Assembly: GCF_012986595.1 (NCBI RefSeq)
Contig: NZ_JAAQYM010000007.1
Location: forward strand, 418,700-482,699
From: Pseudomonas koreensis
Lineage (GTDB): Bacteria > Pseudomonadota > Gammaproteobacteria > Pseudomonadales > Pseudomonadaceae
Direction of reading: 5' to 3'
DNA length: 64,000 bases
Part shown: in pieces, positions 1 through 9,349 of the stretch
Position numbering within the stretch: the stretch's first letter is position 1
How the letters are laid out: each line of letters begins with the position of its first letter
Program-made: the position numbers and the translations under genes
Notes under the pieces: model-generated
Told to the model about the DNA's origin: nothing
What the model saw: only the letters and a program-made list of their open reading frames with translations
The model's database searches: none

Positions 1-1502
1 TTCTTGCGCGCTTCGGTGTCGGCCTGGCCGGCTTCGTCGAACGCCATCACCACCACGGCGGCGCCATAGCGCTTGCACAGTTTGGCGTGATGGATGAACT
101 GCTCGACGCCTTCTTTCATGCTGATCGAGTTGACGATGCCCTTGCCTTGAATGCACTTCAGACCGGCTTCGATCACTTCCCACTTCGAGGAGTCGATCAT
201 GATCGGTACGCGGGAGATGTCCGGCTCACCGGCGATCAGATTGAGGAAGGTGACCATGGCCTTCTTCGAATCGAGCATCCCTTCGTCCATGTTGATGTCG
301 ATCACCTGCGCGCCGGCTTCAACCTGCTGCAGGGCGACTTCCAGGGCTTCGGTGTAGTTGTCTTCACGGATCAGACGGGCGAATTTGGCCGAACCGGTGA
401 TGTTGGTCCGCTCGCCGACGTTGACGAACAGCGAGCTGCGATCGATGGTGAACGGCTCCAGACCCGACAGGCGGCACGCTTTTGGAATGTCTGGAATCTG
501 CCGCGGTGCATAACCGGCCACGGCCTTGGCGATGGCTTCGATGTGCCCCGGCGTGGTGCCGCAGCAGCCGCCGACGATGTTCAGGAAGCCACTCTGGGCG
601 AATTCTTCGATGACCTTGGCGGTGTCTACCGGCAGCTCGTCGTACTCGCCGAACTCGTTCGGCAGGCCGGCGTTCGGGTGCGCCGACACGTGGGTGCTGG
701 CCTTGTCCGACAGCTCTTCCAGGTACGGCCGCAGTTCCCGGGCGCCGAGGGCGCAGTTCAGACCGACGGAAATCGGTTTGGCGTGGGCCACGGAGTTCCA
801 GAACGCTTCGGTGGTCTGGCCCGACAGGGTGCGGCCGGAAGCGTCGGTGATGGTCCCGGAGATCATGATCGGCAGCTCGAAGCCCAGCTCTTCGAACACG
901 CCTTGCACGGCGAAGATCGCCGCTTTGGCGTTGAGCGTGTCGAAAATGGTTTCGATCAGGATCAGGTCGGCGCCGCCTTCGATCAGGCCTTTTGTGGCCT
1001 CGGTGTAGTTCTCCACCAGTTCATCGAAGGTGACGTTGCGGTAGCCGGGGTTGTTGACGTCAGGCGACAGCGAGCAGGTGCGGCTGGTAGGGCCGAGCAC
1101 GCCAGCGACGAAACGCGGCTTGGCCGGGTTCTCGGCGGTCTTGGCGTCGGCCACCTTGCGCGCCAGGCGCGCGCCTTCTACGTTTAATTCGTACGCCAGC
1201 GCTTCCATGCCGTAGTCAGCCATGGAAATGCGCGTGGCGTTAAAGGTATTGGTTTCGAGGATGTCGGCGCCGGCATCCAGATAGGCTTTCTCGATGCCGC
1301 CAATCACGTCCGGTCGGGTGATCACCAACAGGTCGTTGTTGCCCTTGACGTCACTTGGCCAGTCCGCGAAGCGCTTGCCGCGATAATCCTGTTCCTCGAG
1401 CTTGTAGCTCTGGATCATCGTGCCCATGCCGCCGTCGAGAATCAGGATGCGCTCTTTGAGGGCTTGCTTGAGAGCTTGAAGGCGGACGCTGCGATCGGAC
1501 AT
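1..1502 (-). CDS. metH: Cobalamin-dependent methionine synthase, N-terminal part
   Basis: Transfers a methyl group from methyltetrahydrofolate via methylcobalamin to homocysteine, in the cytoplasm. The 500 visible codons start at the ATG read leftward from 1502 (MSDRSVRLQALK) and run off the left edge, so the C-terminal cobalamin-binding and reactivation domains are not seen. Visible parts are the homocysteine-binding domain, with the zinc-ligand GGCC motif (VGGCCGTTPGH, about residue 308), and the start of the folate domain (FVNVGERTNITGSAKFARL). No cobalamin riboswitch is visible upstream, unlike the two cobalamin operons 7-8 kb away. It is divergent from cti. Confidence 0.97.
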   Translation of the reverse strand, partial: MSDRSVRLQALKQALKERILILDGGMGTMIQSYKLEEQDYRGKRFADWPSDVKGNNDLLVITRPDVIGGIEKAYLDAGADILETNTFNATRISMADYGMEALAYELNVEGARLARKVADAKTAENPAKPRFVAGVLGPTSRTCSLSPDVNNPGYRNVTFDELVENYTEATKGLIEGGADLILIETIFDTLNAKAAIFAVQGVFEELGFELPIMISGTITDASGRTLSGQTTEAFWNSVAHAKPISVGLNCALGARELRPYLEELSDKASTHVSAHPNAGLPNEFGEYDELPVDTAKVIEEFAQSGFLNIVGGCCGTTPGHIEAIAKAVAGYAPRQIPDIPKACRLSGLEPFTIDRSSLFVNVGERTNITGSAKFARLIREDNYTEALEVALQQVEAGAQVIDINMDEGMLDSKKAMVTFLNLIAGEPDISRVPIMIDSSKWEVIEAGLKCIQGKGIVNSISMKEGVEQFIHHAKLCKRYGAAVVVMAFDEAGQADTEARK

Positions 1503-1657
1503 TTGGACTACTCGAAAAGACCATTACGAAGGGCCGGGATCATAACAAACCTGTGCGCTTTTGGAGCATGTCAGGCTTTTGCATGAATATCGTTCATGTT
1601 GGTACGAGCGTCATACTGTAGAATCGCTGCGTTTTTTTCAGGATCGGGATCAAAGGC

Positions 1658-3940
1658 ATGTCGTACCGCGTCATCAGCATTTTCTTGCTGTTTTTAAGCT
1701 TTGGCGCGGGTGCCCAAGAAGCCTCGATTTCTTATACCCGAGACATCCAGCCAATCTTCACCGAGAAGTGTGTGGCCTGCCATGCCTGTTACGACTCGGC
1801 CTGCCAGCTCAATCTGGGCAGCGGTGAAGGTGCTGGGCGGGGCGCCAGCAAGATGCCGGTCTACGACGGTGAACGCACTCAGGCTGCGCCGACCACTCGC
1901 CTGTTCTATGACGCCTTCGGCAAGCGCGCCTGGCAGCAGAAGGGCTTCTATTCGGTGCTCGACGCCCAGGGCAGTCAGGCGGCGCTGATGGCGCGCATGC
2001 TGGAGCTTGGGCACAAGACACCGCTGACCCCGAATGCCAAGTTGCCGCAAGAGATCGTCCTCGGCCTGCAGCGGGAAAACATGTGCGCGATGCCCGCCGA
2101 GTTTGAAGGCTACGCCGGCGCCCATCCGAAAGAAGGCATGCCGCTGGCGGTGACCGGCCTGACCGATCAGCAGTATCAGACGCTGCAACGCTGGCTGGCG
2201 TCCGGCGCGCCAATCGACGAGCAGGGCCTGGCCCCGAGCGCCAAAGAGGCCATGCAGATTGTCCAGTGGGAAAACCTGCTCAACACCCCGGGCGCGCGGC
2301 AGAGTCTGGTCGGGCGCTGGTTGTTCGAGCACTGGTACCTCGCGCACATCTATTTCAAGGACGGCGAGCCGGGGCACTACTTCCAGTGGGTGCGTTCGCG
2401 CACGCCGACCGGCCAGCCGATCGACCTGATCGCCACCCGGCGCCCGAATGACGACCCAGGCACGCAGGTGTATTACCGCTTGTGGCCGGTGCAAGGGGTG
2501 ATCGTGCACAAGACCCACATCACCTATCCGCTGAGTGCGGCGAAGATGGCGCGGGTCAAGAGCCTGTTCTATAGCGGCAACTGGCAGGTCAATGCGCTGC
2601 CGGGCTACGGTCCGCAGAGCCGGGCCAACCCGTTTGCCACCTTCGAGGCGATCCCGGCCCAGGCGCGTTACCAGTTCATGCTCGATAACGCCGAATACTT
2701 CGTGCGCACGTTCATTCGCGGACCGGTGTGCCGTGGGCAGATCGCGACCGATGTGATCCGCGACAACTTCTGGGCGCTGTTCCAGGCCCCGGAACATGAC
2801 CTGTACATCACCGATCCGATCTATCGCGGTCAGGCCACGCCGCTGCTGGCGATGCCGGGGCAGAACGACGACGTCGGCAGTGTCCTCAGTCTGTGGCACA
2901 ACTACCGCAACAAGCGTAATGAATACGAAGCCCTGCGCCGCGACAGCTACGCCGACCTGCCGGCACCGAGCTGGTCGACGCTGTGGGCCGGCAACGACAA
3001 CGCACTGCTGAGCATCTTCCGCCACTTCGACAGCGCCTCGGTCACCAAAGGCCTGATCGGCGAAGTGCCGCAAACCCTGTGGCTGTTCGACTACCCGCTG
3101 CTGGAGCGCACCTATTATCAGCTGGCCGTCAACTTCGATGTGTTCGGCAACGTCTCCCATCAGGCGCAAACCCGCCTGTACTTCGACCTGATCCGCAACG
3201 GCGCCGAGCAGAACTTCCTGCGCCTGATGCCCGCCGATTCCCGCGAGGGCTACCTCGACGATTGGTACCAGAGCAGCGGCCAGTTCAAGATGTGGCTCGA
3301 TTACGAGGCCATCGATGACGACAAACCGACGGCGTTGAAGCTCGACCCGAAAGACCCGAAATACGACTTCGCCATGCAGCTGCTGGCACGCTATGGCGAC
3401 CTCAATGCGCGGCCGGATCCGATCAACCGATGTGACGGTGCCTACTGCTCGCGGCCGAATATCGACCCGGCGCTGCAAGGCGCCGAACAAGCGCTAAGCC
3501 GCCTGACCTCGCGCCCGGCCGCGGGTCTGAAGGTCATCGACCAATTGCCGGAAGCCACCCTGCTGCGCATCGAGACCCGCAGCGGCAAGCGTGAGGTCTA
3601 CAGCCTGCTGCGCAACCGTGCGCACAGCAACGTGGCGTTCCTGTTGGGCGAGTCGCTGCGCTATCAGCCGGGGCTGGACACCTTGACCATCTACCCGGGC
3701 GTACTCAGCAGTTACCCGAACTTCATCTTCAACATTCCCGCCGAGCAAGTGCCGGAGTTTGTCGATGCCATGGAAAACGCCAAGGACGCCGAACGCTTCG
3801 AGAAAATCGTCGAACGCTGGGGCATCCGTCGCAGTCATCCGCAATTCTGGTTCTATTTCCACGATCTGAGCCAATACATCCACGAAACCGATCCGGTGGA
3901 AGAGGGCGTGCTGGACATGAACCGCTACGAGAATCTTTGA
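1658..3940 (+). CDS. cti: Fatty acid cis/trans isomerase
   Basis: Converts cis unsaturated acyl chains of membrane phospholipids to trans, a solvent and heat stress response of Pseudomonas and Vibrio. The 760-aa product begins with a Sec signal peptide (MSYRVISIFLLFLSFGAGA), followed by the haem c motif CVACH (residues 38-42) expected for this periplasmic cytochrome-type enzyme. Length fits the family. An AAAGG ribosome site precedes the ATG, and TAGAAT 40 bp upstream could be a -10 box. It is a single gene, followed by a REP pair. Confidence 0.95.
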   Translation: MSYRVISIFLLFLSFGAGAQEASISYTRDIQPIFTEKCVACHACYDSACQLNLGSGEGAGRGASKMPVYDGERTQAAPTTRLFYDAFGKRAWQQKGFYSVLDAQGSQAALMARMLELGHKTPLTPNAKLPQEIVLGLQRENMCAMPAEFEGYAGAHPKEGMPLAVTGLTDQQYQTLQRWLASGAPIDEQGLAPSAKEAMQIVQWENLLNTPGARQSLVGRWLFEHWYLAHIYFKDGEPGHYFQWVRSRTPTGQPIDLIATRRPNDDPGTQVYYRLWPVQGVIVHKTHITYPLSAAKMARVKSLFYSGNWQVNALPGYGPQSRANPFATFEAIPAQARYQFMLDNAEYFVRTFIRGPVCRGQIATDVIRDNFWALFQAPEHDLYITDPIYRGQATPLLAMPGQNDDVGSVLSLWHNYRNKRNEYEALRRDSYADLPAPSWSTLWAGNDNALLSIFRHFDSASVTKGLIGEVPQTLWLFDYPLLERTYYQLAVNFDVFGNVSHQAQTRLYFDLIRNGAEQNFLRLMPADSREGYLDDWYQSSGQFKMWLDYEAIDDDKPTALKLDPKDPKYDFAMQLLARYGDLNARPDPINRCDGAYCSRPNIDPALQGAEQALSRLTSRPAAGLKVIDQLPEATLLRIETRSGKREVYSLLRNRAHSNVAFLLGESLRYQPGLDTLTIYPGVLSSYPNFIFNIPAEQVPEFVDAMENAKDAERFEKIVERWGIRRSHPQFWFYFHDLSQYIHETDPVEEGVLDMNRYENL

Positions 3941-3993
3941 TCGACTTTTGATCGAGGGCTGCTGTCCCAACTCTTAGTAACACCGCAAAAACC

Positions 3994-4085
3994 TTGTAGG
4001 AGCGAGCCTGCTCGCGAAAGCGTCAGTACATTCAGAATGGATGTCGCCTGACATGCCGCAATCGCGAGCAGGCTCACTCCTACAA
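3994..4085. repeat. REP pair (BIME), GAGCCTGCTCGCGA family
   Basis: Two inverted copies of TGTAGGAGCGAGCCTGCTCG enclose about 45 bp, and the ends TTGTAGGA/TCCTACAA match exactly. This is the commonest repeat in the window; further copies lie at 13104, 14587, 26547, 33867 and 37881. Confidence 0.9.
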
Positions 4086-4127
4086 GGGATCGGCGGTGGT
4101 TCTGAGAGATTTGGACGGGAGCCATCA

Positions 4128-5153
4128 ATGTTGATTTCAGTGCAGGCCCTGCGGGCGCTCGCCGCGTGGACGGTGGTCTGTCACCACTTCATGCAGATTT
4201 TCTTCGACTTCAAGGCGCGCGGCCCGATCGGCCAGTTGTTCATCGACAAAGGCGCGGTCGGGGTCGACATCTTTTTTGTCATCAGCGGCCTGGTGATTTT
4301 TCTCTCCACCGAAGACAAGGTGCTGCGGCCAGGGCAATTTCTGCTGTATCGCCTGTGCCGCATCGTGCCGGCGTATTGGCTGTACACGCTGCTGATGGCG
4401 CTGTTGGTGTGGTTCGCCCGGCCAGTGTTGCCGGACCAGACGCTGGACGTCGGGCACCTGCTGCTGTCGCTGTTGTTCATCCCGGCGCAGAATCCCGGCG
4501 GTTATGGCCTCTACCCGACCCTGAACGTCGGCTGGACCCTCAACTACGAAATGCTGTTCTACGTGCTGTTCGCCTGTGCGCTGGTGTTCCGCTGGCAGGT
4601 GCGCCTGCTGGTGGTCGCGGCGTTGCTGTTTGCCACCTGCCAGGCGTTTGGCTGGGTCAGTGAATTCTATCGTTCGGACATCGTCTATGAATTCTTGCTG
4701 GGGATCGGTATCGGCCTTTTGTATCGTCGGGGCTGGATCGGGGCTGGTCTGTGGTTGCCGTTGTTGGGCATCGCCGCTGCGTTGCTGGCGATCTATCAAC
4801 TGACGCCAGCGCCAAGGCTGTTGAATTGGGGCGTACCGAGTGCGGTGCTGGTGATGGCCTGCATGGCGCTGGAGCGCTATGTCGAGCGCAGCCGGTTGCT
4901 CAAGCTGCTGGGCGACTGTTCGTATTCGGTGTACCTGATGCATGTGCTGGTGCTATCGGCCGGCGGATTTATCGCGCGTCAGTACGGGATCAACCCGTAT
5001 CTGATGTTCATCCTCTGCGCGCTGGCCATCGGCGTTGGGTCGTGGATGAGCTACGAATGGGTGGAAAAACGCAGCTATCAGTGGCTTAAAGCGCGGATCG
5101 ATCGCGAACCTGATGGTCAATCGGTTGCCGAGCTTTTCCGACAAAAATACTAG
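4128..5153 (+). CDS. Acyltransferase 3 family membrane protein
   Basis: 341 aa with about ten hydrophobic segments. It has the hallmarks of the acyltransferase-3 (OafA/NodX) family: LRALAAWTVVCHHF at the N-terminus with its conserved histidines, GAVGVDIFFVISGLV, and YWLYTLL. Members O-acylate sugars of lipopolysaccharide or exopolysaccharide from the inner membrane; the acceptor cannot be read here. I chose the ATG at 4128 (MLISVQALRAL) because a GGGAG site lies 8 bp upstream, and the in-frame ATG at 4041 lies inside the REP pair and would add REP-encoded residues. Confidence 0.85.
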   Translation: MLISVQALRALAAWTVVCHHFMQIFFDFKARGPIGQLFIDKGAVGVDIFFVISGLVIFLSTEDKVLRPGQFLLYRLCRIVPAYWLYTLLMALLVWFARPVLPDQTLDVGHLLLSLLFIPAQNPGGYGLYPTLNVGWTLNYEMLFYVLFACALVFRWQVRLLVVAALLFATCQAFGWVSEFYRSDIVYEFLLGIGIGLLYRRGWIGAGLWLPLLGIAAALLAIYQLTPAPRLLNWGVPSAVLVMACMALERYVERSRLLKLLGDCSYSVYLMHVLVLSAGGFIARQYGINPYLMFILCALAIGVGSWMSYEWVEKRSYQWLKARIDREPDGQSVAELFRQKY

Positions 5154-5210
5154 GACTTTGTGCGGCGCGATGATTGGCGTAAACTGCGCCCAAGCCTGCG
5201 AGGAGTTTCC

Positions 5211-5795
5211 ATGACCGCTATTACCATTACCGACGCCGCCCACGATTACCTGGCCGATCTGCTCTCCAAGCAGAACACCCCGGGCATCGGCATCCGCGTC
5301 TTCATCACCCAGCCTGGCACCCAGTACGCCGAAACCTGCATTGCCTACTGCAAGCCGGGCGAAGAAAAACCTGAAGATACCGCGCTGGGGCTGAAAAGCT
5401 TCACCGCTTACATCGACTCGTTCAGCGAAGCGTTCCTCGACGATGCTGTCGTCGACTACGCCACCGACCGCATGGGCGGCCAACTGACCATCAAGGCGCC
5501 AAACGCCAAAGTCCCGATGGTCAACGCCGACAGCCCGGTCAACGAGCGCATCAACTACTACCTGCAAACCGAGATCAACCCGGGGCTGGCCAGCCACGGC
5601 GGTCAGGTCAGCCTGATCGATGTGGTCGAAGACGGTATTGCCGTGCTGAAGTTCGGCGGCGGCTGCCAAGGCTGCGGCCAAGCCGACGTGACCCTGAAGG
5701 AAGGCATCGAGCGCACCTTGCTTGAGCGCATCCCTGAGCTCAAAGGTGTTCGCGACGTGACCGACCACACGCAGAAAGAAAACGCCTACTACTGA
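5211..5795 (+). CDS. nfuA: Fe-S biogenesis protein NfuA
   Basis: Carrier that holds and delivers [4Fe-4S] clusters to apo-enzymes. The 194-aa product has an N-terminal A-type scaffold-like domain (MTAITITDAAHDYLADLL) and a C-terminal NifU-like domain with the cluster-binding C-x2-C in GGCQGCGQADVTLKEG. An AGGAG site six bases upstream fixes the start at 5211. It is monocistronic and ends at a strong terminator. Confidence 0.96.
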   Translation: MTAITITDAAHDYLADLLSKQNTPGIGIRVFITQPGTQYAETCIAYCKPGEEKPEDTALGLKSFTAYIDSFSEAFLDDAVVDYATDRMGGQLTIKAPNAKVPMVNADSPVNERINYYLQTEINPGLASHGGQVSLIDVVEDGIAVLKFGGGCQGCGQADVTLKEGIERTLLERIPELKGVRDVTDHTQKENAYY

Positions 5796-5818
5796 GTAAG
5801 GTGTTCACTGCGGACATG

Positions 5819-5848
5819 AAAAACGGCGCCCGTGAGCGCCGTTTTTTT
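5819..5848 (+). terminator. Rho-independent terminator of nfuA
   Basis: Stem ACGGCGC/GCGCCGT with a short loop followed by seven T, 24 bp after the nfuA stop. Confidence 0.9.
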
Positions 5849-5882
5849 ATGCACTTGATTAATGAGTGCCGGTTTATTGTGT

Positions 5883-5967
5883 AGCGAGGGGATTTATCCC
5901 CGATGGGTTGCGAAGCAGCCCCAGAAAAGGAACTGCTGCGCAGTTCATCGGGGATAAATCCCCTCGC
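5883..5967. repeat. Inverted repeat, GCGAGGGGATTTATCCCC family
   Basis: Long arms AGCGAGGGGATTTATCCCCG and their complement flank a second inner palindrome (GAAGCAGCCCC / GGAACTGCTGCG). It differs in sequence from the two REP families elsewhere. It lies between convergent nfuA and cobM. Confidence 0.85.
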
Positions 5968-5995
5968 CACAGGTTTGCACCCAATCCCATATGTT

Positions 5996-6742
5996 TCAGG
6001 GCCTGTACAAGTGCGCATGCCCCGCACGATAAAGCGACGATTCACTGAACACCTCACTGCCCAGCACCCGCCCAACCAGAATCAACGCCGTACGCCGAAA
6101 CCCCTTGGCCGCGACCTTCGCGGCAATGTCCGCCAGCGTCCCCACCACCCAGTCCTGATCCGGCCACGTCGCTCGGTGAATCACCGCAATCGGGCAGTCC
6201 GCGCCGTAATGCGGCAGCAATTGCTCGATGATCTTCTCCAGATGATTAACCCCCAGATGAATCGCCATGGTCGCGCCATGCTGCGCCAGATTGCCGAGTT
6301 CTTCGCCGGCCGGCATCGCAGTCTTGTCGGCATAGCGGGTCAGGATCACGCTTTGCGATACATCCGGCAGCGTCAGCTCAGCGCCAAGCAACGCGGCGCA
6401 GGCCGCAGTGGCGGTGACGCCGGGGATGATTTCGAACGGAATATCCAACTCGCGCAGACAGCGAATCTGCTCGCCAATCGCGCCGTACAGGCTCGGATCC
6501 CCCGAATGCACCCGCGCCACATCCTGGCCCTTGGCATGGGCGGTCTTGATCAGATCGATGATCTGCTCCAGGTGCAACTCGGCACTGTTGACCACGGTTT
6601 CGGCCTGATGCCCCTCTAGCACCGCGGCCGGGACCAGCGAGCCTGCGTAGATGATCAGCGGGCAGCAGCGAATCAGCCGCTGGCCTTTGACAGTGATCAA
6701 TTCCGGGTCGCCGGGGCCGGCGCCGATGAAGTAGACGGTCAT
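5996..6742 (-). CDS. cobM: Precorrin-4 C11-methyltransferase
   Basis: SAM-dependent methylation of precorrin-4 at C-11 in the aerobic corrin pathway. The 248-aa product shows the tetrapyrrole methylase signatures VYFIGAGPGDPELITVKG at the N-terminus, YAGSLVP, HSGDPSLYGA and EIIPGVTA. The start MTVYFIG at 6742 is preceded by AGGAT. Last gene of the cbtB-cbtA-cobE-cobM unit, so under the upstream cobalamin riboswitch. Confidence 0.95.
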   Translation of the reverse strand: MTVYFIGAGPGDPELITVKGQRLIRCCPLIIYAGSLVPAAVLEGHQAETVVNSAELHLEQIIDLIKTAHAKGQDVARVHSGDPSLYGAIGEQIRCLRELDIPFEIIPGVTATAACAALLGAELTLPDVSQSVILTRYADKTAMPAGEELGNLAQHGATMAIHLGVNHLEKIIEQLLPHYGADCPIAVIHRATWPDQDWVVGTLADIAAKVAAKGFRRTALILVGRVLGSEVFSESSLYRAGHAHLYRP

Positions 6743-6823
6743 GCAGATATCCTGTGACAAACGGGGCAGGGCAAGGCTTCAGATGAAGATTGCTCATGAT
6801 CAAAGAGGGGGATTATCGGGATT

Positions 6824-7237
6824 TTACGCAGCACCGGCCAATGCCAACGTGGCCTGAGCGTATTTCTGCCGGGAAATCAGCAGTTTTGCCGGTGCCTGGA
6901 TCAGTTGTTCAGCGAGGGCCAGCGCAGCACTTTCCGCCACACCGTAGCAGCCGGTGCGCTCGTAGGCGATCTGTGAATGATGGCTTAGCCGCTGCTGATA
7001 ATTGGCCAATTCGTCGCTGCTGAAATACAACAGCGGCAAGGCCAGTTGGGCGGCCAGTTCCTGCAACCCCGGCTCATCGCGTTTCAAATCGATGCTGGCC
7101 AACGCCTTGACTGCTTCCAGCTCGATACGATGCGCCTGCAAGGCCTGATCGAGTAACGCGCGCAGCGTACTGGCCGGGCAGCCGCGCTGGCAGCCCAGGC
7201 CGACCACGAAGGTCGGCGCTGCGCTGTCAGCGGTCAT
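6824..7237 (-). CDS. cobE: Cobalamin biosynthesis protein CobE (CbiG C-terminal type)
   Basis: 137 aa, matching the C-terminal domain of CbiG: FVVGLGCQRGCPA at the start, then EAVKALASIDLKRDEPGL and a final GCYGVAESAAL motif. CobE belongs to the aerobic corrin pathway; its exact step is poorly defined. The start ATG overlaps the cbtA stop (ATGA), which indicates translational coupling and excludes longer upstream starts. Confidence 0.9.
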   Translation of the reverse strand: MTADSAAPTFVVGLGCQRGCPASTLRALLDQALQAHRIELEAVKALASIDLKRDEPGLQELAAQLALPLLYFSSDELANYQQRLSHHSQIAYERTGCYGVAESAALALAEQLIQAPAKLLISRQKYAQATLALAGAA

Positions 7238-7932
7238 GCGTGGTATTGACCATCGCTTTTGCGGCGGAACAACCAGGCGCTGATCAGGCCCAGGGCCAGC
7301 CAGAACGCCACGTTGGTCAACTGCGAAGCGATTTTGAATTGAGCTTCCAAGGCTTGCGGAGCGAGCATCGAATGCACTTCCGGTTGTGGCGCACCGATCA
7401 CGTGCGGAACGGCGAGGATCGCCACGCCCAGCAGCTTCATCAGCCAGTGACGGCTGAACACGATCAAGGCCAGGCCGACCGCGGTCGAGGCGGCAGTGCC
7501 GATCCACCACGTTTGCCGCGAAGCCAGATCGGCCGCAGCAGTGCCCGGCAGTTCCGGCGGCAGGCCCAGAGTTGGCGCGAGGACGAACGTCGCGTAACCG
7601 GCCAGGCCCCAGAGCAGCCCCTGCGAAGTTTTGGTCGGAGCACGCAGGGTGTACAGGCCGGCGAGCATCAGGGCGAACCCGACCGCCACCACCAGATTGC
7701 CACCGGTCGTCGAAAGCACACGCTGCCAGCCATCTTCCGGCTCCCAGGCTTCGGCGTCGTGGGTGTGCGCAGCCACGCCAGCGGCGTGTTCATGAACCGC
7801 AACCGGCTCGGATTTCTCAAAGGTTTCGGCCTGCAGAATCAGCGGCGAGACCCAGAAGCTTTGCAGCAACGTCAGCAGCAGGGCGGCCAGCAGGCCGGTG
7901 AAACCTGCGGTTTGCGCGATACGCTTGATCAT
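7234..7932 (-). CDS. cbtA: Cobalt transporter subunit CbtA
   Basis: 232-aa membrane protein with about five predicted helices. After the first helix (FTGLLAALLLTLLQSFWVSPL) comes a His-rich periplasmic loop (VHEHAAGVAAHTHD) suited to metal capture. CbtA with CbtB is a predicted cobalt uptake system found under cobalamin riboswitches. I prefer the ATG at 7932 (MIKRIAQTAGF) to a GTG at 7953 that would overlap cbtB. Confidence 0.9.
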   Translation of the reverse strand: MIKRIAQTAGFTGLLAALLLTLLQSFWVSPLILQAETFEKSEPVAVHEHAAGVAAHTHDAEAWEPEDGWQRVLSTTGGNLVVAVGFALMLAGLYTLRAPTKTSQGLLWGLAGYATFVLAPTLGLPPELPGTAAADLASRQTWWIGTAASTAVGLALIVFSRHWLMKLLGVAILAVPHVIGAPQPEVHSMLAPQALEAQFKIASQLTNVAFWLALGLISAWLFRRKSDGQYHA

Positions 7933-7943
7933 GTCGGCAGGTC

Positions 7944-8141
7944 TCAGTGGCACGGGAACGCGGCGCTGTGGCGAGTATCGTGGGCGGCGTTGTGCACCGC
8001 TTCGATGTGCGAGAAACCGGCGAAGTAAACGAGGCTGGCACCGAGGATCGAGGCGAAGATCGCCGCCGTCAGGCGTTGGCTCAACGTGGCGGTGCTGGAG
8101 ATTTTGTCGGTGGTGTTGCCGGTGCTGCTGATGATCGACAT
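7944..8141 (-). CDS. cbtB: Cobalt transporter subunit CbtB
   Basis: 65 aa with one transmembrane helix (LTAAIFASILGASLVYFAGF) and a C-terminal His-bearing tail (HIEAVHNAAHDTRHSAAFPCH), the classic CbtB layout. First gene of the leftward cobalamin unit, directly after the riboswitch; a GAGGGA site precedes the ATG. Confidence 0.92.
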   Translation of the reverse strand: MSIISSTGNTTDKISSTATLSQRLTAAIFASILGASLVYFAGFSHIEAVHNAAHDTRHSAAFPCH

Positions 8142-8269
8142 GGCGCTTCCCTCTGGAGTGTCAGCGGGTGAATAGAGCGCATGAAAACCCCTGCGAGTCA
8201 GGCACGCAGAGGTTCGAACAGCGCCCGCCCACCGCGGGTTTGTTATGTTCAGCGACGCAAATGCGCACT

Positions 8270-8480
8270 GTGTGTTGCGGGCCGGTCTCCGGGCTCACGA
8301 GGGGTTGGCGCCAGGCCGACCTGCAAGCATCACCTTCCCATGCCGTACTGGCACAGTGGATCTGACGCTTCGCTCGCTTACCGTTGCGGGGGCAGCACCG
8401 GACTGACATGGCTTTGAGTAAAGCACATGATTCACCGGTTTCCCGTTTCACCCTGTGAAGGGCACCCGTAACAAGGTGTG
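8270..8480 (-). promoter_or_regulatory. Cobalamin riboswitch upstream of cbtBA-cobE-cobM
   Basis: Read leftward, the RNA has the cobalamin aptamer core GCTGCCCCCGCAACGGTAA near 8390 and the B12 box AGCCCGGAGACCGGCC at 8279-8294. It should repress cobalt uptake and corrin synthesis when adenosylcobalamin is abundant. It sits about 130 bp before cbtB; the expression platform was not resolved. Confidence 0.93.
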
Positions 8481-8550
8481 TAGGAGAGCATGGGTTGGGG
8501 AATGTAGTCAATTTTGTGGGTGGATCCGTTGCTGCGGTAACGGCCACTTA

Positions 8551-8758
8551 GGGTTCCGCCCTTACGGCGGGTCACTTTTGGCAAACGCCCCAAAAGTAAC
8601 CAAAAGGTCTATGCCCTGACGTTCGGCCCTCGCCTAGGCTCGGGTTCCTTCGCTCCGGGATTCATCCGGGGGGCAGCGCCTACGGTTTGCTTCGCTGCAC
8701 CTCCTCTCGCTGTGTTTGGCTGCGCCAAACGGTCGCTGCGCTCCCACCCCCGGATAAA
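8551..8758 (+). repeat. Long dispersed repeat, copy 1
   Basis: About 210 bp (GGGTCACTTTTGGCAAACG ... TTTGCTTCGCTGCACCTCCTC ... CCCCCGGAT), imperfectly matched by an inverted copy at 9030-9262. Landmarks in both copies are the TTTGCTTCGCTGCACCTCCT block, the CCGGGGG blocks and the GTCAC end. Short ORFs here look like repeat-encoded artefacts, not genes. Confidence 0.75.
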
Positions 8759-8923
8759 CCCCTCCACTCAGCCTGCCGACGGGCCCTGAGATCAAAAGCT
8801 TTACTCGAGCTAACGCTCATTGTGTTGAGTGGGGCGGCTGCGCCGCATGGGGCTGTACGCAATCCAAACTGTAGGAGCCGGCCTGACAGCCGACCAATCT
8901 CTAACTGAATACACCCACTCCCG

Positions 8924-9030
8924 TGTAGGAGCTGCCGAAGGCTGCGATCTTTTGATCTGCTTTGGCTTTGGCTTTGGCTTTGGCTTTTGATGTGGCTTTT
9001 GATCTTCAGCCCCTTCGGCAGGCCGAGCGT
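8924..9030. repeat. REP pair interrupted by CTTTGG tandem repeats
   Basis: Starts TGTAGGAGCTGCCGAAGGCTG and closes with the complement near CCTTCGGCAGGC. Between the arms, CTTTGG is repeated about five times in tandem (8960-8990), followed by two TTTTGATCT/TTTTGATG blocks, so the loop has expanded by slippage. Confidence 0.75.
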
Positions 9031-9262
9031 AGGTGTTCATCCGGGGGTTAGGCGCGCAGCGCCATGCGGCGAAGCCGCATACATCGAGAGGAGGTGCAGC
9101 GAAGCAAACCGGAGGCGATGCCCCCGGATGGACACCGTAGCGAGGGAACACTGAGCCTAAGCGAAGTGCCGTACGCCGGGGCAAAGCCTTTTGGGTTACC
9201 TTTTCGCTGGGCCGGCATTCCGGCGTTTGGAAAAGGTGACTCGCTGTAAGAGCGAAACCGCC
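9030..9262 (-). repeat. Long dispersed repeat, copy 2 (inverted)
   Basis: Reverse complement aligns with 8551-8758 over most of its length: GTCACCTTTTCCAAACGCC, GGTAACC, GCTTAGGCT, TTTGCTTCGCTGCACCTCCT, then CCCCCGGATG. The two copies face each other around the REP and hexamer block. An ATG ORF of 61 codons in this copy has no credible ribosome site or protein match and was not called. Confidence 0.75.
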
Positions 9263-9349
9263 AGCGGCAACACCCGCAGCAACGGATATGCCCCCAATCC
9301 CAAAAAAACCAAAGCATTGACCCATCCTCAAGCCATGCGTAGCCTTGCG

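Noticed and set aside
1503..1657. Cobalamin or SAM riboswitch before metH
   Set aside because: The interval to cti is only 155 bp and lacks the B12 box and core sequences that are obvious at 8270 and 9350.
1694..3490. Long leftward open frame (about 598 codons) opposite cti
   Set aside because: Antisense to a convincing gene; GC-rich third positions in Pseudomonas keep the complementary frame open, and its product has no recognisable domain.
8680..9250. Several short ORFs of 60-75 codons in the repeat zone (for example 8687-8908 and 9064-9249)
   Set aside because: They lie within repeat copies that occur in both orientations, lack ribosome sites and look like repeat-encoded artefacts often annotated as hypothetical proteins.
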